The notes: generated by a model not told the origin, from the sequence alone. A stretch of 64,000 nt of DNA from JAWPMT01 sp965227935 (GCA_965227935.1 CBDDGS010000055.1:2294001-2358000), one strand, 5' to 3'. Shown: positions 8,609 through 19,700, counted from the stretch's first letter. Numbers and translations are program-made.

Positions 8609-8860
8609 CAAACCCTAAATCAGAAATCAATAATCGCCAATCTCAAATCTCAAATCATAAATCCCCAATCCCAAATCATAAATCCCAAATCAGAAATCAG
8701 CAATCTCAAATCCCCATCCTAAACCCTCAATCTCAAATCCTCAATCCCCATCCTCAATACCGTCTGCCGTCCACCATTATCAAAAATCCCAAATCCTAAA
8801 TCCTCAATCCCCATCATAAATCCCCAATTCTCCATTTTCAATTTTCAATTCTCAATTACC
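8609..8860. repeat. Degenerate heptamer repeat array (YAAATCN), about 30 units
   Basis: Nearly the whole stretch divides into 7-base units such as CAAATCT, TAAATCC, CCAATCC, GAAATCA and TCAATCC, with an occasional 6-base unit. One unique interruption lies around 8760-8783. The final units become CAATTTT/CAATTCT and run over the stop codon (8845-8847) into the last codons of the oxidoreductase. The units differ from each other, so this is not a simple perfect microsatellite. A smaller relic lies at 5449-5507. Confidence 0.9.
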
Positions 8861-9849
8861 AAAACCACATTCCCCTTCTTATGCCCTTTCTCCACATACC
8901 TATGGGCTTCAGCCGCTTGCGGCAATTGGTAGATTCTGTCAATAACGGCATCCAGTTTTCCTTGTGAGAGGAGGTCTCTCAAAATTTTGAAGTCATACTT
9001 CTTTTCATCGTTATTTCGTAATCCCGTGGCAGCAAACAACAGCCTTTGGCCTTTCGAGCGAGAAGTAAGTAGCATGTTCCACAGGTCTGACAGCCTGGGC
9101 ACTGGAGACAAAAAGACCCCTTGAGCGGTCAATGCTCTTCTGCTTTGCATGAATGAAAGCTTGCCCACCGTGTCGAAGATGACATCGTACTTCTGTGCAC
9201 TCTGAGTGAAGTCCTCCTGCGTGTAGTCGATGACATGATCCGCACCGAGGGATCTGACCATCTGCATATTCTTGGTACTACAGACAGCCGTGACAGTAGC
9301 CCCCATTTCCTTTGCGATTTGAACTGCCGCCGTACCGATGCTTCCTGATGCTCCATTGATCAGGATGGATTGTCCCGATTGGAGCTGGATGGTGCCATTC
9401 AGGAAGGCATAGGCCGTTGATGAGCCCTCAATTATGGCGGCTGCTTCCTCGTGGGTGACGTTGGAGGGTTTGGTCAATACTACGTCATCCTCAGACATCA
9501 CTGCATACTCGGCGTAAGTGCCACCGGCAACATCGGTCGCCCCATAGACATTGTCACCGATATTGAAGTTGGTCACATGCTTGCCGACGCTCAGTACTTC
9601 TCCTGAGAAATCCGTGCCGCCGATCAGGTTATTGGGCTTGAGCAGACCCATGAAGAGTCGACCGATGTAGGGCTTACCAGTTCTAATGGACATTTGCGCT
9701 GCAGTGACGGAGGTCGCGTGGACTCTCACGAGGATCTCATTGTCTTTCGGTACAGGTACGGCCACGTTCTCCAATTGCAATACCTCAGGCCCTCCGTACT
9801 TGCGTGTTACAATGGCGTTCATGGTTTGTAGTGTTGTTTGCGTTTGCAT
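8845..9849 (-). CDS. Quinone oxidoreductase-like NAD(P)-dependent dehydrogenase (MDR family)
   Basis: 334 residues. A zinc-independent medium-chain dehydrogenase: N-terminal GroES-like domain (MNAIVTRKYGGPEVLQLENV, then GTDFSGEVLSVG and GDNVYG) and a Rossmann fold with NGASGSIGTAAVQIAK near 165-180, then GADHVIDY and YDVIFDTVG. Relatives reduce quinones or enals with NADPH. Homologues usually begin at the MNAIV methionine (9822), so the first nine residues may not be translated. The 3' end is embedded in the heptamer repeat, whose units encode its last residues. An inverted repeat, GCTTCGA/TCGAAGC (9851-9857, 9880-9886), sits just upstream and might be an operator. Physiological substrate unknown. 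Confidence 0.88.
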   Translation of the reverse strand: MQTQTTLQTMNAIVTRKYGGPEVLQLENVAVPVPKDNEILVRVHATSVTAAQMSIRTGKPYIGRLFMGLLKPNNLIGGTDFSGEVLSVGKHVTNFNIGDNVYGATDVAGGTYAEYAVMSEDDVVLTKPSNVTHEEAAAIIEGSSTAYAFLNGTIQLQSGQSILINGASGSIGTAAVQIAKEMGATVTAVCSTKNMQMVRSLGADHVIDYTQEDFTQSAQKYDVIFDTVGKLSFMQSRRALTAQGVFLSPVPRLSDLWNMLLTSRSKGQRLLFAATGLRNNDEKKYDFKILRDLLSQGKLDAVIDRIYQLPQAAEAHRYVEKGHKKGNVVLVIEN

Positions 9850-9913
9850 GGCTTCGATAGTTTTTATGTTATTGATGATTCGAAGCTAGAGCCACCACGT
9901 ACGGATTTCGTTC

Positions 9914-9928
9914 CGGATTAGAAATCCG
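9914..9928 (-). terminator. Small hairpin after cyclase-AraC gene
   Basis: CGGATT (9914-9919) and AATCCG (9923-9928) form a 6-bp stem with a 3-base loop, six bases after the stop of the cyclase-AraC gene. There is no clear U-run on the minus strand, so termination is only a possibility. Confidence 0.35.
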
Positions 9929-9934
9929 AACGTT

Positions 9935-12244
9935 TTAAGAATGTACTGATTTCCAATACGCCTTGGGCGTCATCCCCGTAGCCTTCTTGAAGTAGGTATT
10001 GAAAACGGTCTTGGAGTTGAAGCCACTCTCATAAGCAAGGGCCAGGATGGTGAAGTTCTGATTCGCCGGATCGCTGACCTTCTCCTTGAAGGCCGTGAGT
10101 CGGTAGCTATTGACAAACTCTGAGAAATTCTGATCAAAGCCCTCGTTGAGCAATTGCGACAGCTGATTGGCGGGTATCCCCAGCTTTTCCGCCAGATCCC
10201 TCAAAGAGAGGTAGGGGTCAAGGTAGGGTTGACTCTCTTGCATCAGCGTGACGAGTGCCTTACGTTGGTCAGACAGCAATTCCGGATCGAGTAATGACTT
10301 CTTGTACCTTGATGGTTCGTCAGCGGTGGAAGAGACGGATGGAAGTACCTGATCCATGAGCTCGCGAAAACGTGGGTACTGACGCAATGGTTTGAGGACA
10401 GGATCGACTTTGATATAAACCAATAGCGGGAAACGATACTCGAATGCCTTCGCCAGGTAATCTATGGCCTGCTCGTGATTGCCTCGCAGTGTCTCACAAA
10501 AGATCAGGAGATGCAGGGCATGTTGCAGATCATCCGTATTGCGGGCTTCCTCCAGGCTGTTGATCAAAGGTTGCGCCTTTTCGTATTCGCCCATGGCACA
10601 ATGCACCATGGCCTGTCCGCCATCCCGCATGATATCATCAGAGGTGTCGGTCAGGTTTTGAAAATGCACGAGCGCTTCCTCGAATTTTGCAGTCAAGATG
10701 TAGGCCAGTCCCAGCTCGAGGTTGGACACGGCTCCTTCGGGTTTCAGTTCCAGACTCTTGAGATAGTAAGCGATGGCTTCCTCATAGTCTTCTTGTAGGT
10801 AGAAAACGGAGCCTAGTAAGTGGTGATTGATGTCAGAGAACGGATCGAGCTGCATAGCCGTCTGGAGGTAGCGATTGGCTGTTTTGAACTTCCTCTCGGC
10901 AAGCAGCACACTCGCCATGGTCTGATAGTAGTCCACCAGCGGCAAACCGTCTTCAACTCGGGCAAGATGCTCATAAGCTTTGGCGGCATCCCAATCTTGC
11001 AGGTATGCAATCCAGGCTAATTGTAGCTGGCACTCCGGCAGCGTTTCGTCCAACTCGATGGCTTTGCTGAGGTACTTATACCCCTCGGCAAATCCTTCGG
11101 CGGAAGACATGAAACCCATCACCGCTTTGAATGTGTAGGCCTGGTGTAGCCCCAGATACGCGTAGACATAGTCGGGTTGCCTTGTGATCAGGTCCAGCAG
11201 AATTTCAATGGCACGATCGATGTCCGCCTTGTGCATTTTGAGTAGGAGGTGCCTGCTCCGGAGGTACTCAGAATACGCTTCGCCAGGAACATGAGGATCC
11301 TTGACCAGATGCTTCTCGATGGTCATGTGGCCCACATGTTCGCGGAGTTTGTCGGCGATAAGGAGGCTGATCTCATCTTGCACCTCGAAGATGTTGTCGA
11401 GTTGGCGGTCAAAGGTTTCGGACCAGAAGTGAGCATCCTCCCCCACATCTATCAACTGGGCGGTGATACGCATCTGCTTGCCAGCCAGACGGACGCTACC
11501 CTCCAGTATATTGGCGACATTCAATTCTTTGCCGATTTGCTGTAGGCGGAGTTCCGACTTTTTGAAGTGAAATGAAGACGTGCGCGAAGTGACTTTCAGC
11601 TCCGGTACTTTGGTCAGGGCATTGATGATCTCTTCGGTGATGCCGTCGCTGAAGAACTCATTTTCTTCGCTGGTACTCATGTTGACAAAGGGTAGGACCG
11701 CTATCGATCTGATGGGGTGGCCTTTGCCCTTGACCTTTTCCGCAGCGGGAACTACGAGGGGCTCATTTGATAGCGCAAAGACCTCTATCGGATGGGCGAC
11801 GTTCTTGAACTCAAACCTTCCTAGCGTCTCGGTTGCGAATTGCTGCTGGTTACTCAGTTCTTGCTGTACCCTCTCGGAGAAAAGGACTGCGCCGGGTACA
11901 CTGAGGCTCTCGATTCTTGAGGCCACATTGACTCCGTCACCATAGACTTCGGTGTCGCTGTGGATGATATCGCCGACATGCAATCCCATGCGAACGGGGA
12001 TATTTTCGGCCTGTAGCTCTTTTTGCATTTCCAGGGCGCAGGTCACTGCCTGGATGGCGCTCTTGAAGATACTCAGGGTGCCATCCCCATAGTATTGAAT
12101 GATATTCCCCTGGTAATGCTCGTGAGCTCCCTCGAATATCTTCCGATGGGTCTGGCGAGTGGCGATCGCCTTTCGCTCATCCTTTTGCATCATGGCTGTG
12201 TAGCCCGCTATGTCAGTAAAAAGGATGGCAGCAAGTTGACGCAT
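9935..12244 (-). CDS. Cyclase-TolB-like-TPR-AraC fusion regulator
   Basis: 769 residues, no signal or membrane segment, so cytoplasmic. Domains in order: class III cyclase (about 1-160), with metal Asp in FTDIAGYT (11) and YYGDGTLSIF (54) and Asn106/Arg110 in YGDGVNVASR; a TolB/CadC-type segment (about 178-300; SIAVLPFVNMS, then FSDGITEEIINAL); TPR-like helices (about 330-625); and an AraC-type helix-turn-helix (about 670-769; LAYESGFNSKTVFNTYFKKATGMTPKAYW). It could make a cyclic nucleotide and bind DNA in one chain. The purine-selecting Lys position is Gln50, as in the other cyclase here. It lies 63 bases downstream of the last array gene on the same strand, so co-transcription is possible, and 85 bases upstream of the oxidoreductase. 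Targets unknown. Confidence 0.9.
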   Translation of the reverse strand: MRQLAAILFTDIAGYTAMMQKDERKAIATRQTHRKIFEGAHEHYQGNIIQYYGDGTLSIFKSAIQAVTCALEMQKELQAENIPVRMGLHVGDIIHSDTEVYGDGVNVASRIESLSVPGAVLFSERVQQELSNQQQFATETLGRFEFKNVAHPIEVFALSNEPLVVPAAEKVKGKGHPIRSIAVLPFVNMSTSEENEFFSDGITEEIINALTKVPELKVTSRTSSFHFKKSELRLQQIGKELNVANILEGSVRLAGKQMRITAQLIDVGEDAHFWSETFDRQLDNIFEVQDEISLLIADKLREHVGHMTIEKHLVKDPHVPGEAYSEYLRSRHLLLKMHKADIDRAIEILLDLITRQPDYVYAYLGLHQAYTFKAVMGFMSSAEGFAEGYKYLSKAIELDETLPECQLQLAWIAYLQDWDAAKAYEHLARVEDGLPLVDYYQTMASVLLAERKFKTANRYLQTAMQLDPFSDINHHLLGSVFYLQEDYEEAIAYYLKSLELKPEGAVSNLELGLAYILTAKFEEALVHFQNLTDTSDDIMRDGGQAMVHCAMGEYEKAQPLINSLEEARNTDDLQHALHLLIFCETLRGNHEQAIDYLAKAFEYRFPLLVYIKVDPVLKPLRQYPRFRELMDQVLPSVSSTADEPSRYKKSLLDPELLSDQRKALVTLMQESQPYLDPYLSLRDLAEKLGIPANQLSQLLNEGFDQNFSEFVNSYRLTAFKEKVSDPANQNFTILALAYESGFNSKTVFNTYFKKATGMTPKAYWKSVHS

Positions 12245-12307
12245 GAGAGGCTTGGATCGGCCTCAAAGCTACCACCGAATCAAGAATTTGCTATGGTCGA
12301 AAGGGCT

Positions 12308-15300
12308 TTATCGCTTGATGAAATTGACAGCACCGGAAGCGGTCCGAAGTGTGTAGATACCCGCCTCAAGAGCAGAAACGTCTACTTGTAGTTGCGTGGC
12401 GGATTTTAAAATGGCCGGTACCCGATCCCGAACGACTTGACCTGTAATATTCAAAATCTGTAGCGCAGCCAGATCTTCTGGATTGCCTTTCACATACAGG
12501 ACATCTCCGGTCGGATTGGGATAGACGGTCAAAGTTTCATCGAAGTCACCGATTGTCACCTGTCGGATATCCGAGTGGCTGTATTGTCCATCAAAGTCCG
12601 TTTGCTTCAGGCGATAGTAGGAGAGACCATACAGGGGGGCATCATCATATGCCTGATAGTCGAGAAGCTCATTGGAATCGCCCGCTCCAGGAAGCATGAT
12701 GATGGGGTCCCATTGGACGTTGTCTGGAGATCTCTCAATTGTAAAGTAGTCATTGTCGTCCTCTGACGCCGTTGACCATTCCAGCTTCACCGAGCGACCT
12801 TCCTCGACTACATCGGCCTCAAAGCCAACGAGCTCGATAGGTAGTGTCGTACCGAGGGACACCGATCCCAATGTCACGTAGCTCGTCGTATTCATGGGTA
12901 CGTGTGCAGTAGTGATTCCCTCTACGATGATTGACCCCACAGAGAATGTCAGGCCATCAGCTGGACCAAAGACCAGTGCGTTACTGAAATCGCCATCGCT
13001 GTCCACGAGCAATCGGACATCATTGATGTCAAAACTCCCGGCACTGTCCCATTCAAATTCAAGGTGAAAGGCGTCGGAGAAATTGGTGTTTGTAATTTTC
13101 CACTCCCGATCGAAGCGACTCTTTATGCCGGTAGGCATTTCGGTGCTGCTACCCGTTGCGCGCTTGAGCCCACCATCATGACCCATCACGACGTAAGAAA
13201 TATCATTCGTGATGGTCCCCGTGTTGGCATTGTTATCAGCGGCCAGGTTATCAACCCATGCGATTAATGAGTCGCTCTCATTTTTGGATTGCTTGATGTA
13301 CAGCGAGGAGATGTCGTCCCTACCTAGGGCCACAACCTGATTGTTGTACGTCGGGCTTTCAGAGGCATCCCAGATGGTAGTCCCGTCGGAAGCCAGGTAA
13401 TCGCCGGCGGTACCTCCACCGGAGTCGTTCATGGTAATGGAATACTTCATGGCCAGGTAGGACTGTACCTTGGCAATTTCCGTGGCACTAAGAGAGGTAT
13501 TGAATACAATGTACTCGGATGTATAGTTCTGAGTATAAGCGTTCAACACTGGTCTGCAGCCCAAAGTAAAATCTCCGGTATTACCTGCTGCGGTCATGGT
13601 CACGGGCCCTGTTGTACCCTCGATGACACCATTGACATAAATATCTATGGTAGTGGCGTCATTGTACGTGACGATGAGCGCATTGTCATTTTCGATGACT
13701 GTAGTGCCACCCACGCTTGAACTCACGACATCCGTCCGCATCGTACCCACTGATCTGTTTTCGAAGTAACCCATTCGCTGTCCAGCGCCGACATTCTCCC
13801 ATCCGGCCAGCACTTCTGTGGCAACCTTAGGGAATCGCCGTACTACGTAGAAAACGGTATTGTTCTGGTCGCTAAACAACACATCGGCATCGACATTGGC
13901 CTTCATGAGGTTGTCATCTACACCGTCGAAGTATACCGCCGGCTGGTAACTCTTATCGTTGGCGACCAGGGTGGGGTTGTCGTTGTTGACAGTCACTTCA
14001 CTGAAATTGGCATTGACGGCGTAGTTCTCCCATTCATCGATCGCTCCGGAGCTGACTTCCACACCTCCGTTCTTCAATCCATAGTCTGCGCGTAACCAGA
14101 GTGTAAGGTTGGTGCTTACGCCCCCGGGATACCCGGAGTCTTTGCCCAGGGTGAAGTAATTATTGTTGCTGAGCGATACATTGTCAAATGTGAGGGTGTC
14201 ACCACTGACACTTGAGGCCACGTAGGTGGTAGCGCCACTGGTGAAGTTAATGTCCGTATCAACGTGCAAGGCATGCTCGGCAGCATTGCCATTATTGGGG
14301 AGAATTACCCGAAGGGTCACACTTCCGGGAGTGCCGTTGACGGCTACTTTCCAGTTCCTGCCAAGTATACTGTTGTAATCGGGGTGGGGGTTGGTCGTAC
14401 TGAAACTGGCCGTGCCGTTGTCATTACCCCAGACGATAAAGTCCAGGTCATTGGTGAAGGTGCTCCCCTTGTCCATAATGATCATAGCATCACTACTTGT
14501 ACTCAGGGACTTTGTTTGAGAGAGTAAGGACTCGTCATCCCGTCCTATGCCCGCTACATCTCGATGATAGCCGGAGTTGGTAGTAGCGTTCCAGAGTACC
14601 GTGCCATCCGAGGCGATGTAGTCCTCGCCACTTGCGAGCGTAAAGCCGTACTTTATTGCTAAGTAGCTGTAGATTTTTGACAGGTCTGTGGCCGACAGCG
14701 TTGAGCTAAAGGCTACGATCTCCGAGACATACCCCTCAAATCCCCTCGAGCCGGCGAAGCCTTTTCCAACATGTCCGGTGATACCTGCTACCGTGGCTGT
14801 ATTGGCGTCTGTATTGCTGACGGCCGTGCCGTCGCGAAGTTCGTAGACGGTCTTCCCGCTGGCAGTATTAAGCTCGCCACGGAGGAGTGCCACGGATGTT
14901 TCAGGAGAGTCAAATGCGTTGACAGTGACATTCAAGTTGTTACCATAGTGAGACAGCCTCGCAGCAGTATTGGTCTGATAGCCAAAATGCAGCCCTTGAT
15001 TGGCTGTACAGCCTGAACAAGAGGTGCCCAGGAGGTAGTTATCGGAATTGGAGTTATCCCTTTCTACAACAGCAATCAAGTTGTACGAGGAACCCTTGAT
15101 CTCATCGAGATTGGCCTCAAAGTAGCCGTTGTCACCATTGGTGAAGTACACCGCCGGATTGAAGTTGTGCACTTCGCTCGACAGTGTGGCGTAGTCTCCG
15201 GTGCCTGCCTGTGTGGCGTGATACGCATTGCCAGAGAAGTCCCCCCATGTCGTAATCGGTGAGCCATCTACGGCTTGATCCGCCTTCAGCCACAGCGCGA

Positions 15301-16552
15301 GGTTGGCGGTGATACTTCCCGGACCGATCATGGTTTCTGATGCACCCAGGTTGTAGAAAGTACCGGGACTGCTTTGGTTGTTGTATTCGGTGGTCAGCCA
15401 GTCTGCCGATCGAGCGATGTCGGAGATTCTTACTTCATCCAGGCTGCAATTGCCAAAGTGATCGATGGTATTGCGATTGTTGCGGGCACCTAGTACCATG
15501 CTGTGTTGCAAATTACTGAAGGTATTGGGGTCTTTGTTATCAACACTGACCGAGGTGGCCACACCGTCGAAGTAGATATCAATGGCGCCATTGCCCGTTC
15601 TTTTGACGTAGGTAATTTGGTGCCAGCCTCCATCGTTGAAGCCGGTAATATCTGATCCGCTCCTTTGTTGTACCGTGGGGCTAGAACTATCTCTAACAAA
15701 GAATCGGGTGTCTCCAGTAGACTCTGAGCCGAATGGTCGTACGCTGTTTAACTCGCATAATATAGCGGTGTTATTCGATGTGTTCAGAAATCCCATCGCC
15801 GAGAAGATGGTTGCTTGCGTCGTATTGATCCAGAATTGAAACGTGGCCTCGCTGAGATTCGAGCCAAAATTGCCCAAGGTATCCACATCAATGTACTCGT
15901 TGACGCCATCGAACGACAGCGCATCACCCAACTGACCTGTTACGAGGTCACCAGCTTCCATATTATTGGCGGTTCCGTCGTTCGTTGTGGATGTCGCATC
16001 CGGGATCTGTGGCGCTGTCCCACTTGGGTCATCAGACATGTGCCAGACAGCCGTGTAGTTACTGTCCCAGGTACCCGTCGACGACTGATCGGTACTGATA
16101 CTGGTATTGCCATAATACATGTAGATGTTGGTGTCGTCATTGAAGTCAAGAAGGGGTATTCGGACCCAAGCAACTACGGCGCCGGTAGAGGCCGTGTACT
16201 TTTCCAACTGATGGTCCAGCTGTGTGACGCCATCTGCAGCCGTGAAGACGATGTCGTAGCCATTGCTATTCATGACGTTGCCGCCGTTGGGGAAGGTACG
16301 CAGGTCAGTATCCGTATGGCTGATCAACACAGGAAAGTTGGCGTGATCTGCCGATCCTGACACCTGACCATTGAGGATGGTGATCTGCTTACGGAAGCTA
16401 TAACCTGCCAACTGAGCATTTGCCGTCTCTATGCAGCCGATCAGAGAGATCAACAGAATGACAGCAAAGCGGATACCGCTTGCTGACCAGACAGGATAGC
16501 CAGTCATTGCGTGTGAGTTGCATGTGTTCGTTCCTGGCGGCGAAGTTTTCAT
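12308..16552 (-). CDS. Array paralogue 1: DUF2341-LamG-B-C-T9SS protein
   Basis: 1414 residues. The signal peptide ends ANA before QLAGYS (about residue 47). DUF2341 spans about 48-150, LamG about 165-400, one type B module about 410-815 (LWLKAD, then KYGFTL, LLSQTKS, WGNDNG), the type C module about 825-1230 (LWLRAD, then LYIKQSKNESDSL), the fibronectin-like domain 1235-1335 and the type A sorting domain from YPNP at about 1344. DUF2341 and LamG are beta-rich extracellular domains; the sorting domain directs export by T9SS and cell-surface anchoring or release. A TAGACA box lies three bases before the ATG, supporting this start. It is the array member closest to the cyclase-AraC gene. Likely an adhesin or glycan-binding protein; no catalytic motif was seen. 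Confidence 0.87.
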   Translation of the reverse strand: MKTSPPGTNTCNSHAMTGYPVWSASGIRFAVILLISLIGCIETANAQLAGYSFRKQITILNGQVSGSADHANFPVLISHTDTDLRTFPNGGNVMNSNGYDIVFTAADGVTQLDHQLEKYTASTGAVVAWVRIPLLDFNDDTNIYMYYGNTSISTDQSSTGTWDSNYTAVWHMSDDPSGTAPQIPDATSTTNDGTANNMEAGDLVTGQLGDALSFDGVNEYIDVDTLGNFGSNLSEATFQFWINTTQATIFSAMGFLNTSNNTAILCELNSVRPFGSESTGDTRFFVRDSSSPTVQQRSGSDITGFNDGGWHQITYVKRTGNGAIDIYFDGVATSVSVDNKDPNTFSNLQHSMVLGARNNRNTIDHFGNCSLDEVRISDIARSADWLTTEYNNQSSPGTFYNLGASETMIGPGSITANLALWLKADQAVDGSPITTWGDFSGNAYHATQAGTGDYATLSSEVHNFNPAVYFTNGDNGYFEANLDEIKGSSYNLIAVVERDNSNSDNYLLGTSCSGCTANQGLHFGYQTNTAARLSHYGNNLNVTVNAFDSPETSVALLRGELNTASGKTVYELRDGTAVSNTDANTATVAGITGHVGKGFAGSRGFEGYVSEIVAFSSTLSATDLSKIYSYLAIKYGFTLASGEDYIASDGTVLWNATTNSGYHRDVAGIGRDDESLLSQTKSLSTSSDAMIIMDKGSTFTNDLDFIVWGNDNGTASFSTTNPHPDYNSILGRNWKVAVNGTPGSVTLRVILPNNGNAAEHALHVDTDINFTSGATTYVASSVSGDTLTFDNVSLSNNNYFTLGKDSGYPGGVSTNLTLWLRADYGLKNGGVEVSSGAIDEWENYAVNANFSEVTVNNDNPTLVANDKSYQPAVYFDGVDDNLMKANVDADVLFSDQNNTVFYVVRRFPKVATEVLAGWENVGAGQRMGYFENRSVGTMRTDVVSSSVGGTTVIENDNALIVTYNDATTIDIYVNGVIEGTTGPVTMTAAGNTGDFTLGCRPVLNAYTQNYTSEYIVFNTSLSATEIAKVQSYLAMKYSITMNDSGGGTAGDYLASDGTTIWDASESPTYNNQVVALGRDDISSLYIKQSKNESDSLIAWVDNLAADNNANTGTITNDISYVVMGHDGGLKRATGSSTEMPTGIKSRFDREWKITNTNFSDAFHLEFEWDSAGSFDINDVRLLVDSDGDFSNALVFGPADGLTFSVGSIIVEGITTAHVPMNTTSYVTLGSVSLGTTLPIELVGFEADVVEEGRSVKLEWSTASEDDNDYFTIERSPDNVQWDPIIMLPGAGDSNELLDYQAYDDAPLYGLSYYRLKQTDFDGQYSHSDIRQVTIGDFDETLTVYPNPTGDVLYVKGNPEDLAALQILNITGQVVRDRVPAILKSATQLQVDVSALEAGIYTLRTASGAVNFIKR

Positions 16553-16793
16553 ATTTGTCTAGCTAATTGGCTTCCACCCGAAGCATGCACATGAGTGGGC
16601 GGGGCCATCCTATCAAACAGGGCAATCCAACATGTAAACTAGAAAAACATATTGCGTTTAACGTTTTGTTTTTGTCAAACCGGAAGAATAAGTCGATGAA
16701 CAGTAGCTATTTGTCGTTTATTAACGTTTCATGTATACGCCATTCAATCATCTATCAGACTTTGGCGGAGGACGTTGCTGTTATTCTAGGGAC

Positions 16794-19700
16794 TTACCTC
16801 TTGATGAACTTGATAGCTCTTGATCTGGTACGAAGTGTGTAGATCCCGGTTGGTAGCCCCGATACATCCAGTCGGATCTCCGTGGGGCTTACTCTTTTGA
16901 TCATGAGTCCATCCTGCACCCGCTGACCCGATAGGAAGACGATTTCAATCGATGCCAATTCCTCGGGGTCACCTTTCACATGGAGTTCGCCCTGTGTCGG
17001 ATTCGGATAGACGGTCATCTCCTTCGCAAACTCACCAATGGTCACTTCACGCAGTTCGGAGTGAGTGAACTGTCCATCAAAATCAGTCTGCTTCAGTCGG
17101 TAGTAGGAGAGGCCATAGAGCGGGTCATCATCGTAGGCTGTATACTCCAACACCTCGTTAGACGTTCCTGCACCTGGAAGTATCAGGACGGGTTTCCAAT
17201 CGATATTATTGTACGATCTCTCGACGGTAAAGAAGTCGTTGTCGATCTCGGATGCCGTGGCCCAGTCGAGCTGTACGGCTCGGCCATCATCTATGACGGT
17301 GGCATCGAAGTTGATCAATTCGATGGGCAGCGGCGTACTTCCCACTGATGCCACTGTCACGTAGGAAGTCGTATTGGCTGGGATGTGAGTGGAATTCAGT
17401 CCATCCACAATGATCGAGCCCTGTGTGAACGTAAGGCCATCTGCAGGCCCTAATATCGTGGCATTGCTGAAGTCCCCATCACTATCGACGAGGAGCCTGA
17501 TGTCATTGATGTCAAAGGCGCCCAGTTCTTCCCACTCGATTTCCATGCCCCACGTATCTGCAAAGTTCACATTGGTGATCTTCCATTCTCTCAGGAATCT
17601 TGCCGTGACCGTCGCGGGCATTTCGGTTTCATCCCAGGCGCTGCTGAGTCGCTCTCCATTATGGCCTATGACCAGATAGGAGATGTCACTGGAGATAGAG
17701 CCGGTATTCGATGCATTGTCTGCGGCCAGGCTGCCTACATATACACGTAAGGAATCGTCCATCGAACGTGATTGGCGCTGATCGAGTTTGGAATTGTCAT
17801 CCCTGCCCAGGGCTATAATGCTGTTATGGTAGCCGGCATTGTTGTCAGCGTCCCAAACAGTGGAGCCATCGCTTGCCACATAATCGCCATCCGTTCCACC
17901 GCCACTATTGTCCAGGGTGATGCTGTACTTGACCGCCAGGTAAGTCTCGATTTTGGAGACTTCAGTATCGTCTTTCTCTGAATTGTAGACGATAGCTTCG
18001 GCAATGTATCCATCAAACAAGGCGGCACCTGAGTTTCTCGTACCTAATTCTATGGCTCCACCATCGGTGAAATTGTAGGTAGTTGTATTGGTATTGGTCA
18101 AGCCATCCAGGGTGCTCATGTTATCAGGTCCACCTACGCCATATCGGATACCTACAATATGAGGCTGACCCTGTACAAAACCTGATACTACTCCCCAATT
18201 TGTTCCCCCGTGTCGAATGCGGAGGTCGCCGGTATTCGTATGGCGCATATCATGGTCTCCGCTCGGGTCGCTGGCGATGATCGACCTGCCCGCGGTGATG
18301 TCGTCTGATATAACCACTGCGTACTTGGTATAGGCGTTGTTGTCACCGATGATCCCAGTGGCGGTTGTGGATAGGTAGTCAGAAGCACCATCAAAGTCCA
18401 CCGCAGGGTTGTAGTTGATACCGTTGGCTACGTAGGTGGGACCACCTGATGCTGTGGCATCATTTCCCTGTGAGCTTTTGTCCTCCCATCCTGTCACCGT
18501 TGCTCCTCCCACGAGACCGTCGTTAGACTTCAGCCAGACCTCCAGGTTGGCCGTGATATGACCCGGAGCCGCCTCAATGAAGCCGAAGGTAAACCGATCA
18601 TTGTTGGTTATCGCGTCAACTCCAAGAAACCGGAACGTATTGCCAGTCACCAGGTAAGAGCCCCGAATGGGTGTTTCATCAGAAAAAACGCCATCGTTGT
18701 CTGTATCCACCAATAACCTGAGCAGGGTAGTATCGGTTGTGCCTACCGCCGACAGATCGCACCATATATCGACAGCACCTACGTCAACCGCACCGGAACC
18801 CGAATGCTCACTAACCCGCCATGTCCTAACTAAACGGCTATCGACACCCGTTGGCACGTCCGCGTATTCTGTAGCCGTCATGGCCCCATTGTTGTGTCCC
18901 CACATCATGAATTCGCTATTGCCAAGATCCGTTGGGTTGAGCATACGGATGATGCCTCCTTGTGCATCTGTATGGTTACTGCCATCAGCTGCCTGACCGA
19001 TACCAGCTACTTCATAGTCGTAATCGCCGGCACCGGCGTTGTCCTCGTTGTAGACATTGTAGTTGGTGAGGTTGATCGCATATTTTGCAGAAAGGTAGTT
19101 AGCGATAATGATGCGTTGAGCGTCATTCACGGCGACATCGTATTCTATGATCTCGCTGATGTCTCCCTGGAAGTGCTCGCCTCGGTCGTAGGATCTTCCG
19201 ATCAGAAGATTGTCATTCTTACCCCCTCCACCAGCGTCATAGTTGATCGGTCCTGCGAAGGTAGCTGTTACGGGTGTGGCTTCACTTTTGTAGGCGGATA
19301 ATTCGTCATCCGTAGTATTGAAAACCAATCCCCAGATATGGTTCGTGCCATAGTCTGTGATCGATACCTGCACACCTGGGTTGGCATAATCTTCTACCCA
19401 GACATTGATATTTCCAGTGCCGTTCTCACGACCGAAGCCCCATCCATCATCCCAATTGTCGTCATCGGCTGCAAAGAGGACTGAGGCCCAGTTGTCACCA
19501 TTGTCGTAGTGCCCGGCCCAGAAGACTGATAGTTCTTCTGTAGGTAAGATCTCGGAATTGCCAGCTACTTCCATGGCATCGCCGTCATTGTTGACACCAT
19601 CGAATCTCACTGTCGGACGACTATTTCCTCCAGCTGTGGAGTAATAGTGCGGAGCAGTATTTGGATCAGCCAGCGAACTAGTGGCAGTGGCATTGTTACC

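Noticed and set aside
8609..8860. CRISPR array
   Set aside because: Units are 7 bases with no spacers of constant length and no cas genes nearby.
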